Shown: positions 47,061-60,433, counted from the stretch's first letter. The stretch: 64,000 nucleotides of DNA from Aselliscus stoliczkanus (GCA_033961575.1 CM066738.1:98853478-98917477); one strand, 5' to 3'. Program-made: numbers and translations. The notes: a model not told the origin generated them from the sequence alone.

Positions 47061-47394
47061 TTGTTCATAAGCTGGGTTGAAATCCCAAACTGGATCAACC
47101 ATAATTCACATCCTACAGTGAATGCATATATAATAGGCATTTAATAAACACTGATTGAAATTAAGTCAGTTGAATTGAACTGAACTGAACTGAAAAATTA
47201 AAGACTGGTGTGGTTCAGCAAATTAGAACATTCTGTTAAAAATGGACAATCCAGGCACTTGCCCTGCAGTGACATGCTCTGCCTCCACACAGAGTGTAGG
47301 TGTAAAAGTAACCATGTGCTTAGCCAGGCACGCATTCAAGCCCTGAAAGCAGGTTATTTTTGTTGCATTATGTCATTGTGAGTTTCCTGTCTTT
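47061..47394. other. Unassigned DNA
   Basis: A small (GAACT)n-like repeat lies at 47175-47192, and an L2/MIR-end-like TAATAGGCATTTAATAAACAC lies at about 47132. Otherwise nothing. Confidence 0.4.
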
Positions 47395-47399
47395 GTAAC

Positions 47400-48560
47400 T
47401 CAAAAAATATGGGACTTCACAAACCAAGGAGGGAGGGATGAATTATTGAACAATGGTGTTGGGAAAATTGGCTCGCTATCTGGGGAAAAAAAAAAAAATC
47501 CTCAAGTTCAAGTTTCACCTCAGACCACACAACAAAATAAATTCCAGCTGATGTTAAAAAGTGATACGTGGAAAGTAAAAACATCCAAAACTGAAGGAGC
47601 ATCTGTGGCTCGGGATTGGCGGAAGGGAGGGGTAAGGAGCGAAGGCATTTCTACTTTTACTGTGTTCTTCCCTATAGTCTTTTAAAAAACAATAAGCAAC
47701 AGCCATGCATAATTCTCAAAATGAGGAGAAAATGTAGGTGAATATTTTATTGATCTTGGGGGTGACAAAAAACTTTCGAAACCTAAAAGCAATGGAAGAA
47801 GCACCAAAAGAAAATCAATAAATTTGGCACAACTTCTGCCAATAAAAGCATCAAAATGGAGGGCCGGCCAAGTGGCGCGGTGGTTGAGCGCTGGCTTGGG
47901 AGGCCAGCGGCCCTGGTTCGGGTCCCACATATGAGGGCCAGTGACACTGCCCTCAAAAACAAAAAACAAACAAACAAACAAAAAGCATCAAAATGGAAAA
48001 GATGCATGAAAGCTCAGGGAAACATTTGAAACAAATATTACAAAGTGTTAGTAGCATCAATGTAAAAAGAACAATCACAACTTAATAAAATAAAAAAAAA
48101 TGCACCCTAAATTTGAAACAAGTATAAAATAGATACTGCATAGAATATAATAAAAAAACTAATAAAGTAATAAACACACATTTGTTGTATGAGGATGTTC
48201 ATCATAGCTTTATTTATAATATCAACATTAGGACTGATTTCAATATGTAATAAAAAATGTTAAGTGGACTATTGTTCGAAGACTATATATAATAGTGTGG
48301 GGGTATCCTAGTTATGGAAGTGCAAAAAGGGCTTCAAAACCAAATACAAAACATTTAATTTTGTAAAACATATGTGCATGTGTTTTCATGTACCCTAGCA
48401 TGCAAGAGATGTGTAGAAAGAAATACATCAAAAATATTAGCCGTGCTTATCTCCTGACTGTGAGATTATTGTCATTTTAATTGTTTTTCTGTAGTGCTCT
48501 TACTGTTTTTCTATAAAAAGCATGTATTATTTTATAATCAGAAAAAATAAAAGCATTTAT
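47400..48560 (+). mobile_element. Old L1 ORF2 end and 3' UTR, sense, split by a SINE
   Basis: TTGAACAATGGTGTTGGGAA, then AATTGGCTCGCTATCTGGGG, ACCTCAGACCACACAACAAA and ATTCCAGCTGATGTTAAAAA is the L1 ORF2 C-terminal region in sense. GGTGAATATTTTATTGATCT and AAGAAAATCAATAAATTTGG continue it. After the SINE come AATATTAGCCGTGCTTATCTCC and the A-rich L1M tail. It is frame-broken. Confidence 0.78.
47861..47980 (+). mobile_element. Short tRNA-derived SINE, young copy
   Basis: GGGCCGGCCAAGTGGCGCGG, the stem GCTGGCTTGGGAGGCCAGC, GGTTCGGGTCCC, GAGGGCCAGTGACACTGCCC and an (AAAC)n tail. The target duplication AAAAGCATCAAAATGGA (17 bp, perfect) lies at 47844-47860 and 47981-47997. It begins AAAAG, as expected for the L1 endonuclease. 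Confidence 0.93.
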
Positions 48561-51500
48561 TTAACCTTAGTTCTTCTTTCCTTACAAAAAATTCCACATA
48601 TTAACTTTAATATTTTAGATAAAATACTGTGGAAACTTTGAATGAAAAACTTAGAACATTATTTCTGTGCATCTAATTTTCATGGATTTCTGGTTTATCA
48701 TAGAACATAAAGACAGTGAACTAATTTAAATTTTTTTTCTTTTTTTTTTTTTAACCAAAGTGCTAGCTAATATGGGACACCTAGAGAGTGTAAATTGAAC
48801 TTTTTGAAAATAGATCATGTCTTTTTTGCACATCCCTTGGAAATTTTTACATGGAATAAGTGGAACAAGTAGCTGAAAGATAAGCCTTTAGGGATAATAT
48901 CTGTTAAATTTTTCTTCATCAGGGATGTAGAGTGAGGCCCACATTATAATTTTTTCTCATTGTTTGGACAAGTTCATCATTAATTAAATTCTTCCTACTT
49001 TAGGTGTAAAGCATCTAGATCATTCTTAAATTAATACAAGTCATCCTCATGCCTTTAGCCACTTAATATCTTTCTCTAATAGTTTCATTTCTTATCTTTC
49101 TTGTCCCTCTGTAGCATCATTAGCATTCAGTGTGTTTTTTTGTTTGTTTGTTTATTTTTAAGGGGGGTCTTGAGGGGATTGTTTGCTTTTTCCATAGAGA
49201 AGAAATATCGCTGGGAAGGGTTGATAAAGAGGCAGACTTGAAAACAGAAAGCTGAGAGAAGACACTTTTCAGCGCTATACTACATACTGTTTTTTTTAAA
49301 GAGTGGTCAGCCATTTAATCTGGGTGGGGTTCACCCCTCCCCCCACAATCCCAAATAAATTTATCTCCCTCTGGAATGCCTAAAATTTTATTGTTACTGA
49401 ATGACTGTTTCCAGAAATCATTGCCCGGTCTAGATACCCTCCTTGAAAATGTAAATACTCCTGGAAATGGACTAAAATTAATGACTTAAATTTTGATGCA
49501 TAACTTTTTAAATAAATTCTCTTCCTACTTACATAAGAGATGAGTTTTCTTTAAGACTTCATTTGTTATCAGCAAAATCCTGCAGACCCAGAAGATAAAG
49601 TTTCTAGGAGAAGGGGATGGGGAAACAAGGAGCAAACCTTATAAACTTTATAATGTTCTATAGGGGAAACTCCACACATATCCTAGCAGTGGGCCCAGGG
49701 CACTCACACCCATCCATGTCAGTGGTGTCAGAAGGTGGGAAGGGAAGAGTCAATCCAAGGTGACAGCTGCAGAAGGACGGATGGTAATTCTTGCTGCCCA
49801 CTGCCTCTGTGCCACGAGTGCCCAGGGGTACATCAGTGGAAGATGGGCATCTGAAAGCAGCCAGATTTTAGCCTTGGGATCAGCATCTTTACCAGAACAG
49901 GAAGGGAATGACAATGAAACCACTAATGAAAAAGTCACATTTCTGACAGTCCTGGCCCTGTCTCAGATAAAACAATAACATGTGAGCTGCAGAACATGAC
50001 CCAATAACAGGAAACAAGAGCAGCGCTGAGGGTGCTTTTGGTAAACAGTGACAGCTTTCCCATCTGAGGTCTTGATTAAAGCTCTCAGCAAACCTAGAAA
50101 GGGATGAGGCGTCCATGTCAGGAGGGCTGGCCACACACTCATGGAATGATATTCATCCATCTCTGACAACTACCCAAGCTGTGCACTTGCGGCAGAACCA
50201 TATATACCTTGTTCTGGGACGAGTGATGACACTTAATGACAGTCTTTGCTTGCTTCATTCCAGCGGCTTCACAATGGCTGCTAATAAAGACGCATGGCTT
50301 CTAGGTTGTCCGCCTGCGTCCCAGAAGCAAATCTGGCATTGCGTTTTCCTCTCCGATCTGCTCCCAGCCTAGAGGAAGGTGTTCTGGGAAAGACAAGCCA
50401 AACCTGAGCTGACTTCTAACAGCTTCCCTGAGGCTAGACTTCAACACTTCAGATAGTGCTTCTAGATCGCTTGCTTCCATATAACATAGTTATTTATTTG
50501 AAAACTGCAAAAGAACTAGAGTTGTCTTGCTAGCAATGCAACAGAAATAAGCCTTGTTCACAGAGAGCACCTGGATTCCAGTGTGTGATTTAACTCTGGG
50601 TTGTTTATTTTCTATTTAATCCAAGAGACACTGGATCCAGGCAGGGGGTGGGGGGAGCAGGGACTGCGGGAAGTCAAAGAATTGAAAGCAGGATTGGAAA
50701 AGGACTTGGAGAAGTTTTGCTTTGGAAACCTACACAAAACTTATAAATTTAATTATCTACTTCACTATATTATTATTTTGAGTATTTATGAGAACAGGTG
50801 TTTGAATGTAATCATTCTCTAAGGCTTTCATGCCCTAACAATTTAGCATTAATATTTGGGGGGACTTTTAAACTAAACAACAGTACTGACACCTAATATC
50901 GCCAAAGCAAATAGCACAGATATAGTATTGGCCTTCTGTTCCTTTGGCTCAGAAGAAGTTGAGTCAATTCCGCTGAGGTTCCACCAGGAAACTCAAACAG
51001 GGGAACTTAAAAGATACAGTTGACTCTCAGTAACATTCCCCCATCCCTTGGCCACAGAAGTGGCATTTACAGGAATAATTTTTATGGGAATAATTTTTAA
51101 ACCAAATCATTTGCTCATATGTGACACTGGAAGGAGAGTCCAGACTTAGGGCTTATTTGACTGTGACAACAAGGCCATTGTACAGTTAATGACAGTTAGA
51201 AGAGTCACAAAATCTGCGAAAGGGCAGCCCCAGAGAGTGAGCAAAGAATGCTGGTTAGAGCACACAGTCAGTACAGAAATAAAAAAAGATGTTTCCATGT
51301 ATAAATAGCATTGGCAGGTGGCCCACATATAGAAACAGAGGGCTGCCCATAGGTATAGCTTTGAAGCATTTCCCATAGTGGAAGAACTATTTAGAACTCT
51401 CCAAAGCCACCAAAGTCACAGAATCTGTTTCAGATAGGCAAGAGGAACACAGCCTCTGTGGGCAAAGATAGGATGCTGTTCTCAATTTTCTTCATAATGA

Positions 51501-52039
51501 TAAATTCACAAAATCTCAGAGTTAAAAAGACCATAGATACTGCCGGGCTATTTTAATGGAGGCACAAAACTAAGATCTGACGGTTTCTCAAGCACCTCTA
51601 AATGAGTCTCATTTGTTCTTAACACGAGCTCTCCATTTGGTTCATTAAGGGCAAACTTCCTTTATGTAAGGAATGTTCCATAATCTTTAAAGATTTTCTT
51701 ATTTTTGTCAAGACTTTGGGCGCCATTTATGAAACTTATACTCTCTTGTAAGTGTATTGGTATTACAGAATATATGTGGGTATGTATATGTGTGTGTGTG
51801 TAGTGTGTGTACATATCCACATAAGTTTATAATTCTCTGTTCTATTACAGAAAATGTTCATAAAAAGAGCATGGGAACCTCTGTCATATGTCACCTGTGC
51901 TGCTCATTTTATTTCTGCTTCTTGAAACTCATCTCCCTATAGATACCAGAAAGGAAGAGCGAAGTTCCTGATGATCAGACACCTATGAGATTTATACTGA
52001 GTTTTTTGTTATTGTTGAATTATAACTGGTGAGACAAAG
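48561..52039. other. Mostly unique non-coding DNA
   Basis: T-rich runs at 48731-48753 and 49133-49160. Several chance frames at 49750-50372 overlap on both strands. A (TG)n run lies at 51787-51812. No transposon family was recognised with confidence. Confidence 0.4.
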
Positions 52040-52225
52040 GCATTTTCACTGCAACATGATACAGTTACTTAATCCTCTGTGCCTCAGTTTCCTTATATAT
52101 CAAGGAAGGATAATAATAGCATCCAGCCTCCCTCATAGATTTGTTGTCAAGATCAAATGAGATAATACATATAAAAGACTTGAAATGGTGCCTGACACAT
52201 GCTTAACACTCGAAATATTGTACTT
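52040..52225 (+). mobile_element. MIR SINE remnant, sense
   Basis: CAGTTACTTAATCCTCTGTG, CCTCAGTTTCCTTATATATC, AGATCAAATGAGATAATACA and ATGGTGCCTGACACATGCTT follow the MIR core and 3' end. Confidence 0.88.
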
Positions 52226-53634
52226 TTCTTGGTGTACAATGCCATAAATTATACAAGAAATGAGCTGCCAATGAATCAGGTCAGAATTCAACTCGAGTGA
52301 GTAAATATGCATTATCTATATGGAATCACTACTGTAGAAAATACTTGTTTATTAGTAGACCTCAGTTCACACCCCATTAAATGTTTATTGGTTATCTGAG
52401 TGGACTACGGAAAGTCAGGGTTAGCCTATTATTCTGCTTGCACTAGGCTGGAGCTAGGAGAACTTAGGCAGGAAAAATGCAATCATTCAAACTGGGACCT
52501 GTCCAGACATGAGGTTAAAGATATCTATTTATAAATTGTGACTTCAGTAATTAAGGTACATACATAGGCTCATGCATGCTAAAATGACATTTTGTTAATA
52601 GACTATCCTGGCAGTTCGGGGTGTTCTTTTAAGCTTTTTAGCAGCAACAAGCTGCTTCCTAGTCAGGAATCTTAAAATAACTATGTCATTACATAAACAT
52701 TCTACATCCACCTTATGCCAATCCATGTTCTGTTTCTTTTGGAAGAGAATGAAATAAGATGAATAGACGTGACCCAAGAGCCTGTGTTATAGAATGCTAA
52801 TGTTCTTTAAGGTGGTAGATGGTCTAAAAATTGTGAAAAAGGACCAGTGTTAAAGGTATGGCTGACCTTTGCAAGATTATTTTATTACAAAGGTTCTCTG
52901 GTTTTACAAGCTGACATGCCAGAGTCAACACAAATAAGGTGCTTGGGGAATATTGCCACAGAGGTAAGAGCATAAACTTATGTAGCTTTCTCTGCATGGC
53001 CAACTGGGCCCCGGGGAGGGAACCCGGGAACTCTGAGATGGTCCACACAGCTAAATAAATAGCAAGTATGGCCTGGCCAACAATTCCAAGAGCACTAGAT
53101 TTATTATCTCCCAAATTAAACTGCATTAGGAACCAATCAGTACTAGTGACACCCCAAATAGACAGACAGAGTTTCTAGGCAATTTCAGTCTCTGAGCAAA
53201 ACTTCTGAATTAATGGAACTCAGTAGCAATGAGCCAGGTCAGACTGATGTTTGGGTCCAAGTCAAATAGGCCCCAGAGGGAGAAATCAGACTTGTTAGTG
53301 AATAAGAGGAGGCTCAGCAAGAGGGGAGCCCGCACTGAGAGACAGGGAAAGAGGAAAATGTCTAAGGATGGTTTAAGCAGTCAGCATGGAAGAAACTTGG
53401 CAACACATGATTTATAGTCAGCTAGAGGCACTGAAAAGAGGGGCAGAGGCCAATGACTAAATCTGATATCTAGGTAGGGTTCAGTCACAAAGAGCAAGTC
53501 AAGAGACCAGGAATTAGAACTGACACCAACAGACTGACTAACCAGGTGCCAAGCATTGGGAGTAATCTTCCCAGAAATTAGGGCTTTACTAGTAAAAGCA
53601 CACTTGCTTAACATTTTTCATAATTAGTTCCTAA
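52226..53634. other. Unique non-coding DNA
   Basis: No repeat or gene recognised. The 100-residue minus frame at 52824-53126 has no motif. Confidence 0.42.
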
Positions 53635-54115
53635 AGATGGTGCCTAGTGAGCAATAGCCTTACCACATCGAATTTGGGTTAGCCCTGTGACGCACTTTGA
53701 TCAATAGGGTTTGTCAGAAGTGATACTGTGTATCTTTGAAGCAGGGCCTTAAGAGATTTGCAGCTTTTACGTTTGCCTTTTGGAATGATCTCTCTTGGAA
53801 CTCAGATGCCATGTTGTGAAAAGTCCAAAGCTCCTGGAGAGTCCACATAGAAGAGAACAGAGTCCCTCTGATCAACAGTTCCTGCAGAGTTCCCAGCAGG
53901 GCCGGCACCAACTGCCAGCCATGTAAGGAAGCCATCTTGGACGCCCAGCCAAGTCAAGCCCCCAGATGCGGCCCCCACTCACATCGCATGAAGCAGAGAG
54001 ACCGCACAGCTGAGCCCAGTCGATGCACAGAATCACGCGAGATAATGACATGATTATTGTTGTAAGCCGCTCAGTTTGGGGACATTTGTTACATAGCAAC
54101 AGAAACCTGAGTCTG
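53635..54115 (+). mobile_element. MaLR-like old LTR, sense
   Basis: TTGGGTTAGCCCTGTGACGC, TTTGATCAATAGGGTTTG, CAGCCAAGTCAAGCCCCCAG, CACAGAATCACGCGAGATAA and TTGTAAGCCGCTCAGTTTGG, ending near TTACATAGCAACAGAAACCTGA, match the order of an old MaLR-type LTR, the same broad type as 590-1490. About 480 bp, no internal region. Confidence 0.65.
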
Positions 54116-55599
54116 TGAAGGCTTCGAGGGACATAAAAGCAACAATCATCTAAGCAATGACTCCATCAGGATGACCCATGAATGGGTTTCATCACATATC
54201 TGGTGGAGGGAAAACCTCAAACTGTCTCTCTTCACCCCTCATTCCAGGAGAGGCACTGGGTTTTGTTGGCCACAACACCTGCATCTCCTCCAAGTACTCC
54301 CAGCCTCCCTCTTTGCTCTGTGGGGCTTGCAGATGTCCCGACCATTGACCAGGGGGGTTTCTACATGGGAATGTGGCTGGGTGGAGATTCCGATGTGGGG
54401 TCCTGACAGCTGCAAGACCAGCAAGGGAAGCGCAGACAGGTATGGATGGGATAAGAAAGTACATAGGCATTTCAAGAGAGTTCTTCCTACATGTGCTTGA
54501 GAAAAATGAATCCTGCACAGAAGGAGCAGGGACTGGCAATGGCAGTGGCAGTGAAGAACCCCTGTGGCAGGATGAGAGTCAGAGACGCTGGAGAAGATGG
54601 AGGAGAGGAAGGAGAAGAACTGGATGACTTTTAGGCTTTAGCTCACGTGGCAATAGGTAGCAATGTCATGTTCTAAAATAAGAAACAAACTTGTGAACAA
54701 GAAAAGTACTTGGAATTCTAGAGACAAAGCCAGGCTGAGCCGGAAAGAAGAATGAACATCATTTAAGGAAATGGAGGTTTGAGCTACGAGTTCAAAAGTG
54801 AGGACATGGAGGGAAGGTGATGGGTGTGGCATGCTGCACACTGCATCCTGAGAAAACTATTCTGGTGCTCTTTAATCTATTGCCCTGTTCCAGCACCTGA
54901 CAGTTTTAGAGGCACCATAAGACCTAGGAGGTCCTTCATTAACCTCCAAATTATGGCCCACCCCTCTCCTCTTATTAGTGGAAGCAGGTTACTCCCATTC
55001 CCTTACACACACACACACACACTTCAGACTCAATAGGTATTTTCTACTCCTTTTATTTTTCTTGTTCTACCTCCAGCAGAAAAGCAAAGGAACTGATTAC
55101 CATTGTGTGCAGAATTTCCCTCCTTGGAAATCGGAGTTAATTCTTTACTGAACCTTTCCTGGACTCATGGCACAGTGCCAAATTCCTAAAGGAAAATGAG
55201 AATGGGTGTGTAGGTGTGGTAGTAAAAACACACCAGAGGAGGAGAAGCAAACCAGGGTAAACTTGGTTAGAGCCAAGCTTAACACCGTTTTCTTCCCGTG
55301 GCTGCAAAACACTGCCCCATCAGTAAATTAATAATGCACTCATAGTAGAAAGCATTTGCATGCATAAGTACACGGTTTTGAAGCTTCTTAAAATCAGTTC
55401 ATAAGCCCAAATACTGAGCCATTTGTAATCACCTCCCTGCAAGTAATAAAAGAATGTGAGTAGTATATGCTTGAAAAGCATCTGCAGGCCCATTCCTGGC
55501 CGTACAGGCCACAGCACTTGGAATTTCCATGTCTGCAGGCTCACCTTAAGCTACTGCATGAATAAGCCCTTATCTCACATATTCATTGGCTTCCCTTTG
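54116..55599. other. Unique non-coding DNA
   Basis: Contains an exon-like segment (54333-54439, see findings) and a short (CA)n run at 55005-55021. No repeat recognised. Confidence 0.4.
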
Positions 55600-55770
55600 C
55601 TATGACACTGGTTCTCAGCCCAGGCTGCCATTAGCATGATAGGTGTTTTAAAAGATACAGGGGCCTGGTTTGCTCACCTTCAGACTTCATGGAAGTTGGG
55701 CCCAATTAATGATATCTCTGCTGATCTCCCAAGAAGCTTCTGAGGTGCCATGCCATAGGATATCCTAGAT
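55600..55770. mobile_element. MER5-like hAT remnant
   Basis: CACTGGTTCTCAGCCCAGGC, TGCCATTAGCATGATAGGTG, GGGCCCAATTAATGATATCT and CAAGAAGCTTCTGAGG resemble a diverged MER5-type element. Confidence 0.55.
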
Positions 55771-55779
55771 CTCTAGACC

Positions 55780-56010
55780 TATCAATCACACCTGACTTCC
55801 ATCCACTTTCCCAAGTCTACCTCCAACCACTTCCCACACACATGAGTCACGAGACAATGGCCTGAGGGTTCCCGCTGCCCCCATTGCTCATATGCCCACC
55901 TGGAACATACCCCCTTTCTTCCCTCCTTTCCACATAGCGCTTTTGCTTCAAGGTCTAGTTCAAACCAAGCAGAAAGTGAAGCTATTTCTCATCATGTACA
56001 TCCTGGTGCC
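55780..56010 (+). mobile_element. L2 fragment, sense
   Basis: GCCCACCTGGAACATACCCC, CTTTTGCTTCAAGGTCTAGTTC and AAAGTGAAGCTATTTCTCATC resemble the L2 3' region. Confidence 0.45.
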
Positions 56011-57378
56011 AGGCTATCTCAGCATTTTATCAGTTTACGTGTAAAGAAAGTATGTGACCAGACTCACTGTTCAAAGGGATTGTGATGATGGAGAAAGACT
56101 CCCCAGCTCTTCAGTTCACCACTGTCAAGGTTTGGGTGTGGGGTTATATTCCCTATGCACAGTGCATACAATTCAAAGACATCTAGTACATGGCTACTTG
56201 CAAAACGTAAGCCTCTTTCTCAGAGCTTTGTTTTACACTGATTATCTATCTTGCACTCAAACTCATGCCCCCTGAAAGCATGGTTAAGTGCCTTCAAATT
56301 GAATGTTTCATCCATAGGATGGCATGAATTAGTGGACAACCCATAGGAAGTATCAGTGTCAATGGAAGAGTCGGGATAAAGGAATTAGGGGAAGGATCAG
56401 AGAGTGTCTGTCCTCCTGATGATGGTCTCACCAAGTACTTAGATCGGAGAGGTTTTCTCTTTATTTTTGACTTTAAAAAATGAGAACAATATGGTTGTCT
56501 TTCTATCTACTTTCTTATCTGAGGAGCACACACAATAGCCATGATTGGCCAATTTCCAGTGAAACCTACTTCCCAAAGCATTAGGACCCAAAGTCTGCTA
56601 TCTGGATGGAAACTGCTCTGGGAAAGACTGTCTCCCACTGCCTTCCACTAGGTATTTGCCCTAAAACAATGAACGGCATCTCTGCCAAGTTTCTGCCCTC
56701 CATTTTGAGGCTCTGGATGAACTGGGTCTGCATAGCTGAGGCATAAATTCAGGCCCTAAGGCGGTCAAGCCCACCTCACTGGCACTCCAAACCCCTTTAC
56801 TTCATCCTGGAGGAAAGAGAGGAAGCACTTGTTAAAGCCAGAATTCTTGGCAGGGAAACCTCTGGGCAGGGTTGGGGCTTACAAGCATGGCCCCTGTGGG
56901 AAATAAGATGTACTGTTTCTGCCTCTGTCTCAGGTTCAAATACCAAGCCAGTAAAAATCATGAGCATCTCAGGAACAGGCCCTGGAGACAGATATAAGAT
57001 AAGAGAGTTCTTTATGTAAATTCCTCACTGTAGGCTTTTTCTATCACAGAAATGGCCAGGTATCATCTGAACCCCAATAGACTGTGTTATCTTTACTTCA
57101 TGGTAGGAAAACAGTGACTTTTTCAAAATTCCCTTTCTATAAGACAGATTAATCACACCATCATTATTCCTGAGGACTTCAGTCAAGGTGACAGCACATG
57201 TTCTGAGAGCTGACTTAATTTGTCTCCTCCGAAGAACTAAGAAACTTGCTTTGGGAAATGTGAGAAGAGACATGCAGGTACCAAGAACTGTAATCTGGAA
57301 GCCTAAAAGGCCAATTTAGGCGCTCTGCATGAAATCTGACAGAAAACCATTGCAAAGGGATAAAATTGTAATAAGTAT

Positions 57379-57382
<4 letters not shown>
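56011..57382. other. Unique non-coding DNA
   Basis: No family or gene recognised. Confidence 0.42.
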
Positions 57383-57448
<66 letters not shown>

Positions 57449-57464
57449 TTTCTCTCTTTCTCCC
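57383..57464. repeat. (TC)n pyrimidine tract
   Basis: An 82-bp pure pyrimidine run on the plus strand, mostly CT dinucleotides, with CCC and TTT interruptions at the right end. Confidence 0.97.
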
Positions 57465-57714
57465 ACAATGTGCATTTGCACACAATGAATACATTTTATT
57501 AACTCATTTTCCAGTTGATGAAACTAAAGCCAGACAGGTAATGCCAACGTCATAGAAAATAACTGGCAGAGATAAGATTCCCACCTTGCCGTGTTCACTC
57601 TGTGTCACTCCTATTTTCAGAATTGCTCATACTTCCTCGGTGAGCGTGTTTCCCCCTTCAAACTGCTCACTGGCTCCCATGCCTAAACCAGGAGGGAGTA
57701 GAGTGGAGAGAAGG

Positions 57715-57915
57715 TTCTGGGGCCAGAATGCCTGAGGTCAATGTCCAGCTTCTCCACTTTCCTGCTCTGCCATCTTAGGCAAGTTGTTTAATCTCTCCAT
57801 ACTTTAGTTTCCTCACCCTTAAAATGGGGATGATGATGATGTTGGCTGCTTCCTAAGTTATTAAAAGGCTTGAAGAAGATGATACAGGTAAAACATTGAG
57901 AATCGTACCTGGCAC
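57715..57915 (+). mobile_element. MIR SINE, sense
   Basis: GGCCAGAATGCCTGAGGTCA, GGCAAGTTGTTTAATCTCTC, TAGTTTCCTCACCCTTAAAA, TGGGGATGATGATGATGTTG and ATTGAGAATCGTACCTGGCA follow MIR order. Confidence 0.88.
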
Positions 57916-58189
57916 CATAGGCTAAAACAAACTTTTACTGGCTTAAGCCACTGTGATTTCAGAGTTGTCTGTTTCTGTAGCATTGCCTAATCTGTCATGA
58001 CCAATATGTTCAATAAATGTCACCTAAATTAATTTCGATTGAGTCATTATGCATAAAAGTTACGTGGCAAGAGCTATTGCTGAAAGGGGTTGTGGTTTTT
58101 TGCTTTTATTGTGTCCCTAAAGTCAACCAGCTCTCCTTTCAAGAATTATTTTTAGTTTTGTTATAAAGATCAGATGTATTCTGATGAAC

Positions 58190-59460
58190 ACTGTTATCTA
58201 TCAAAAATTCACTCTTATCATCAATGTATTCAGCACATCACAGAGCGTATAATTAGCTGAAAAAATGATGTCTTCTCGTATTTCTCAGGGATTTTAGCAG
58301 CTGATACAAATTGATCCCATTTTTTAAAAATATCATGCAGTACACACAGATCTTCTATTTTAAACTTTCTAAGTAATATTGTGCTTCCAGATAAAAGATA
58401 ATAGAGATATCTGAAGCTAAGTAAATAATAAATTCCCAAGAAGTCCGTTTTCAGTAAATGATAGAATCCAAAACGTGAGAGAAAAATCTGTCTTGGGGAT
58501 TCCCATCTGAACTGACAGCCTGATGGTAATTTCCACCAGTATGCCTTACTTACAAATTTCAAAATCGTCAGTGAGAAGAGAGACTACCAAGCTTGATTCT
58601 GAATTTCTATTGTTTCCTGGATGAATTTAGGGAGTTGAGAGCAGACCACTTCCTTCCGCATGCAGTTGGCTGTTGTAGATTTATTCCCCTCAGCTCTTTG
58701 AAGGAGCCAAAGTTAAATGAGAAACTCATGGATGCTAGTCAGGGTGAAAAGAGGAGCCCATGGCTCTGTCTGCAAAAGGAGATGTGACACGGGTCTACCA
58801 TTGTGGCTCATTACAAACCATGGGAAGCTTCTGGGAAGCTATGAAACAATGAACTTTTAAAAATGCATATCAGCTGCCCACCCATCCATATCACATAAAT
58901 ACATAATTAACGTCCTAAACATAGATAGTTTTGGCATTTAAAACTGTATATTAATTACTTGATATTCTGCCCATTCCAAGCTGTTTATGTAAATATTGAG
59001 TTGAGAAACTTCTTAAGATGCACCGAATTTCCTTGATCATCTACAATAGTAATTGACTAAATACATAATTAGAGTATTTTTAACACAGGTATTATGAACT
59101 CAGTAATCTTTAATGAAATTTTGCATCATTCTAACCTAAGGTGTCCAATCTTAATTAGAACCTGAAATTCACGGATCGTTGACCAATGCACCATAATTGG
59201 CTTGGGCAGATGCACTACTGCAGATCACCAGGGAGCCAACTCCTTAAAGCAGCCACTCAAAATGCTATGTTAAAGGTGTGTTGCTTCATCCACTTGGAAT
59301 ATTGCACACAAAGAATTAACCATTTTTACATCTTTAAAGAGGTCATTTTAGTTTATGGCCAGTTGATGTGGGAAAGCTTCTCTTTGCAAATGAGAAGCTT
59401 TTTAAAGTAGAATGAATTATAGAAATTTTAAAAATCACCATATTGAAATCTAATCCCTCA
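58190..59460. promoter_or_regulatory. Candidate conserved non-coding block
   Basis: About 1.3 kb without recognised repeats. It has many TAAT cores: CATAATTAACGTCC near 58901, TATATTAATTACTTGATATT near 58946, ACATAATTAGAG near 59062, TCTTAATTAGAACC near 59148. Such clusters are typical of homeodomain-bound enhancers, but AT-rich DNA produces them by chance too. The 110-residue minus frame at 58230-58562 has no domain. Confidence 0.35.
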
Positions 59461-60239
59461 CCCATAAAAGTATTGAGTCAGACAAGGAACATCAATGGGG
59501 CTCAAAACCGTTGGATAAAATCTTGTGGGGAGGTAAAGCTAGTTCCACGTATTACTCACTACTTTCAAGGAAAAAGAAATAAATCTTTACAGTGGAGGGA
59601 ACTGGCCATCTTATTTTAGCATCACTATTAGTGGAACCCTCTCAATGGTGCTCCAAGATGCACTATGCAATACCTACCAACATCTATGAGATCTTCCTGT
59701 TAACAATGTTTAACCTAGTTCTAATCAAGCCTTTTGACCTAATCTGCTGTTCTCAGGAAATAGAAGAATAATCTGGAAAACCCTAACAGGAAACAATTAG
59801 ACTCATCCAGGATAGGGGATACACCAAGACACTGGTCGAGTCACTTCAAAAAATCAATGTAATGAATTTTAAAAACAAGAGAATATTACAGATTAAAATA
59901 TTTTTATAAAACCACAATAAACACAGGCAATGAGTCAACTTTGGATCCTTGTTTGATACAAACATCTATAGAAGACATTTTGGGGACAACAGGGGAAATT
60001 TAAATTTGGATTGACTGCTAGGTTACTTTAGTAATTATTGCTTATTTTCTTGGTTTATAAGCAAAATGTCTTAAACTTAGGAAATATTTGCTGAATTATC
60101 TCTTCATGATGACCGCAACTTACTCAAATCGTACAGCACACACATACAGTTTGATATAAAGCAAATATAGTAAAATGTTCATTGTTGTATCTAAATAGTG
60201 GGTATATATGGGTTCATTAAATAGCAATTTCAATTTTTC
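59461..60239. other. Unassigned DNA
   Basis: No family or gene recognised. Confidence 0.4.
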
Positions 60240-60309
60240 TATATGTTTGTGTGTATATATACAACTTTTTCTGTATGTTTGTATATATTATAATATGTAT
60301 AAGTATGTT

Positions 60310-60364
<55 letters not shown>
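60240..60364. repeat. (TA)n and TG-rich microsatellite
   Basis: Irregular TATG/TATA sequence ending in a (TA)n run of about 22 units at 60319-60362. Confidence 0.95.
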
Positions 60365-60367
<3 letters not shown>

Positions 60368-60433
60368 AAAGTTGGGAGGAAAGAATTCTTGCCTCCATTT
60401 TCACATATTATATTTCTTGCCTTGTCAGTAGTT

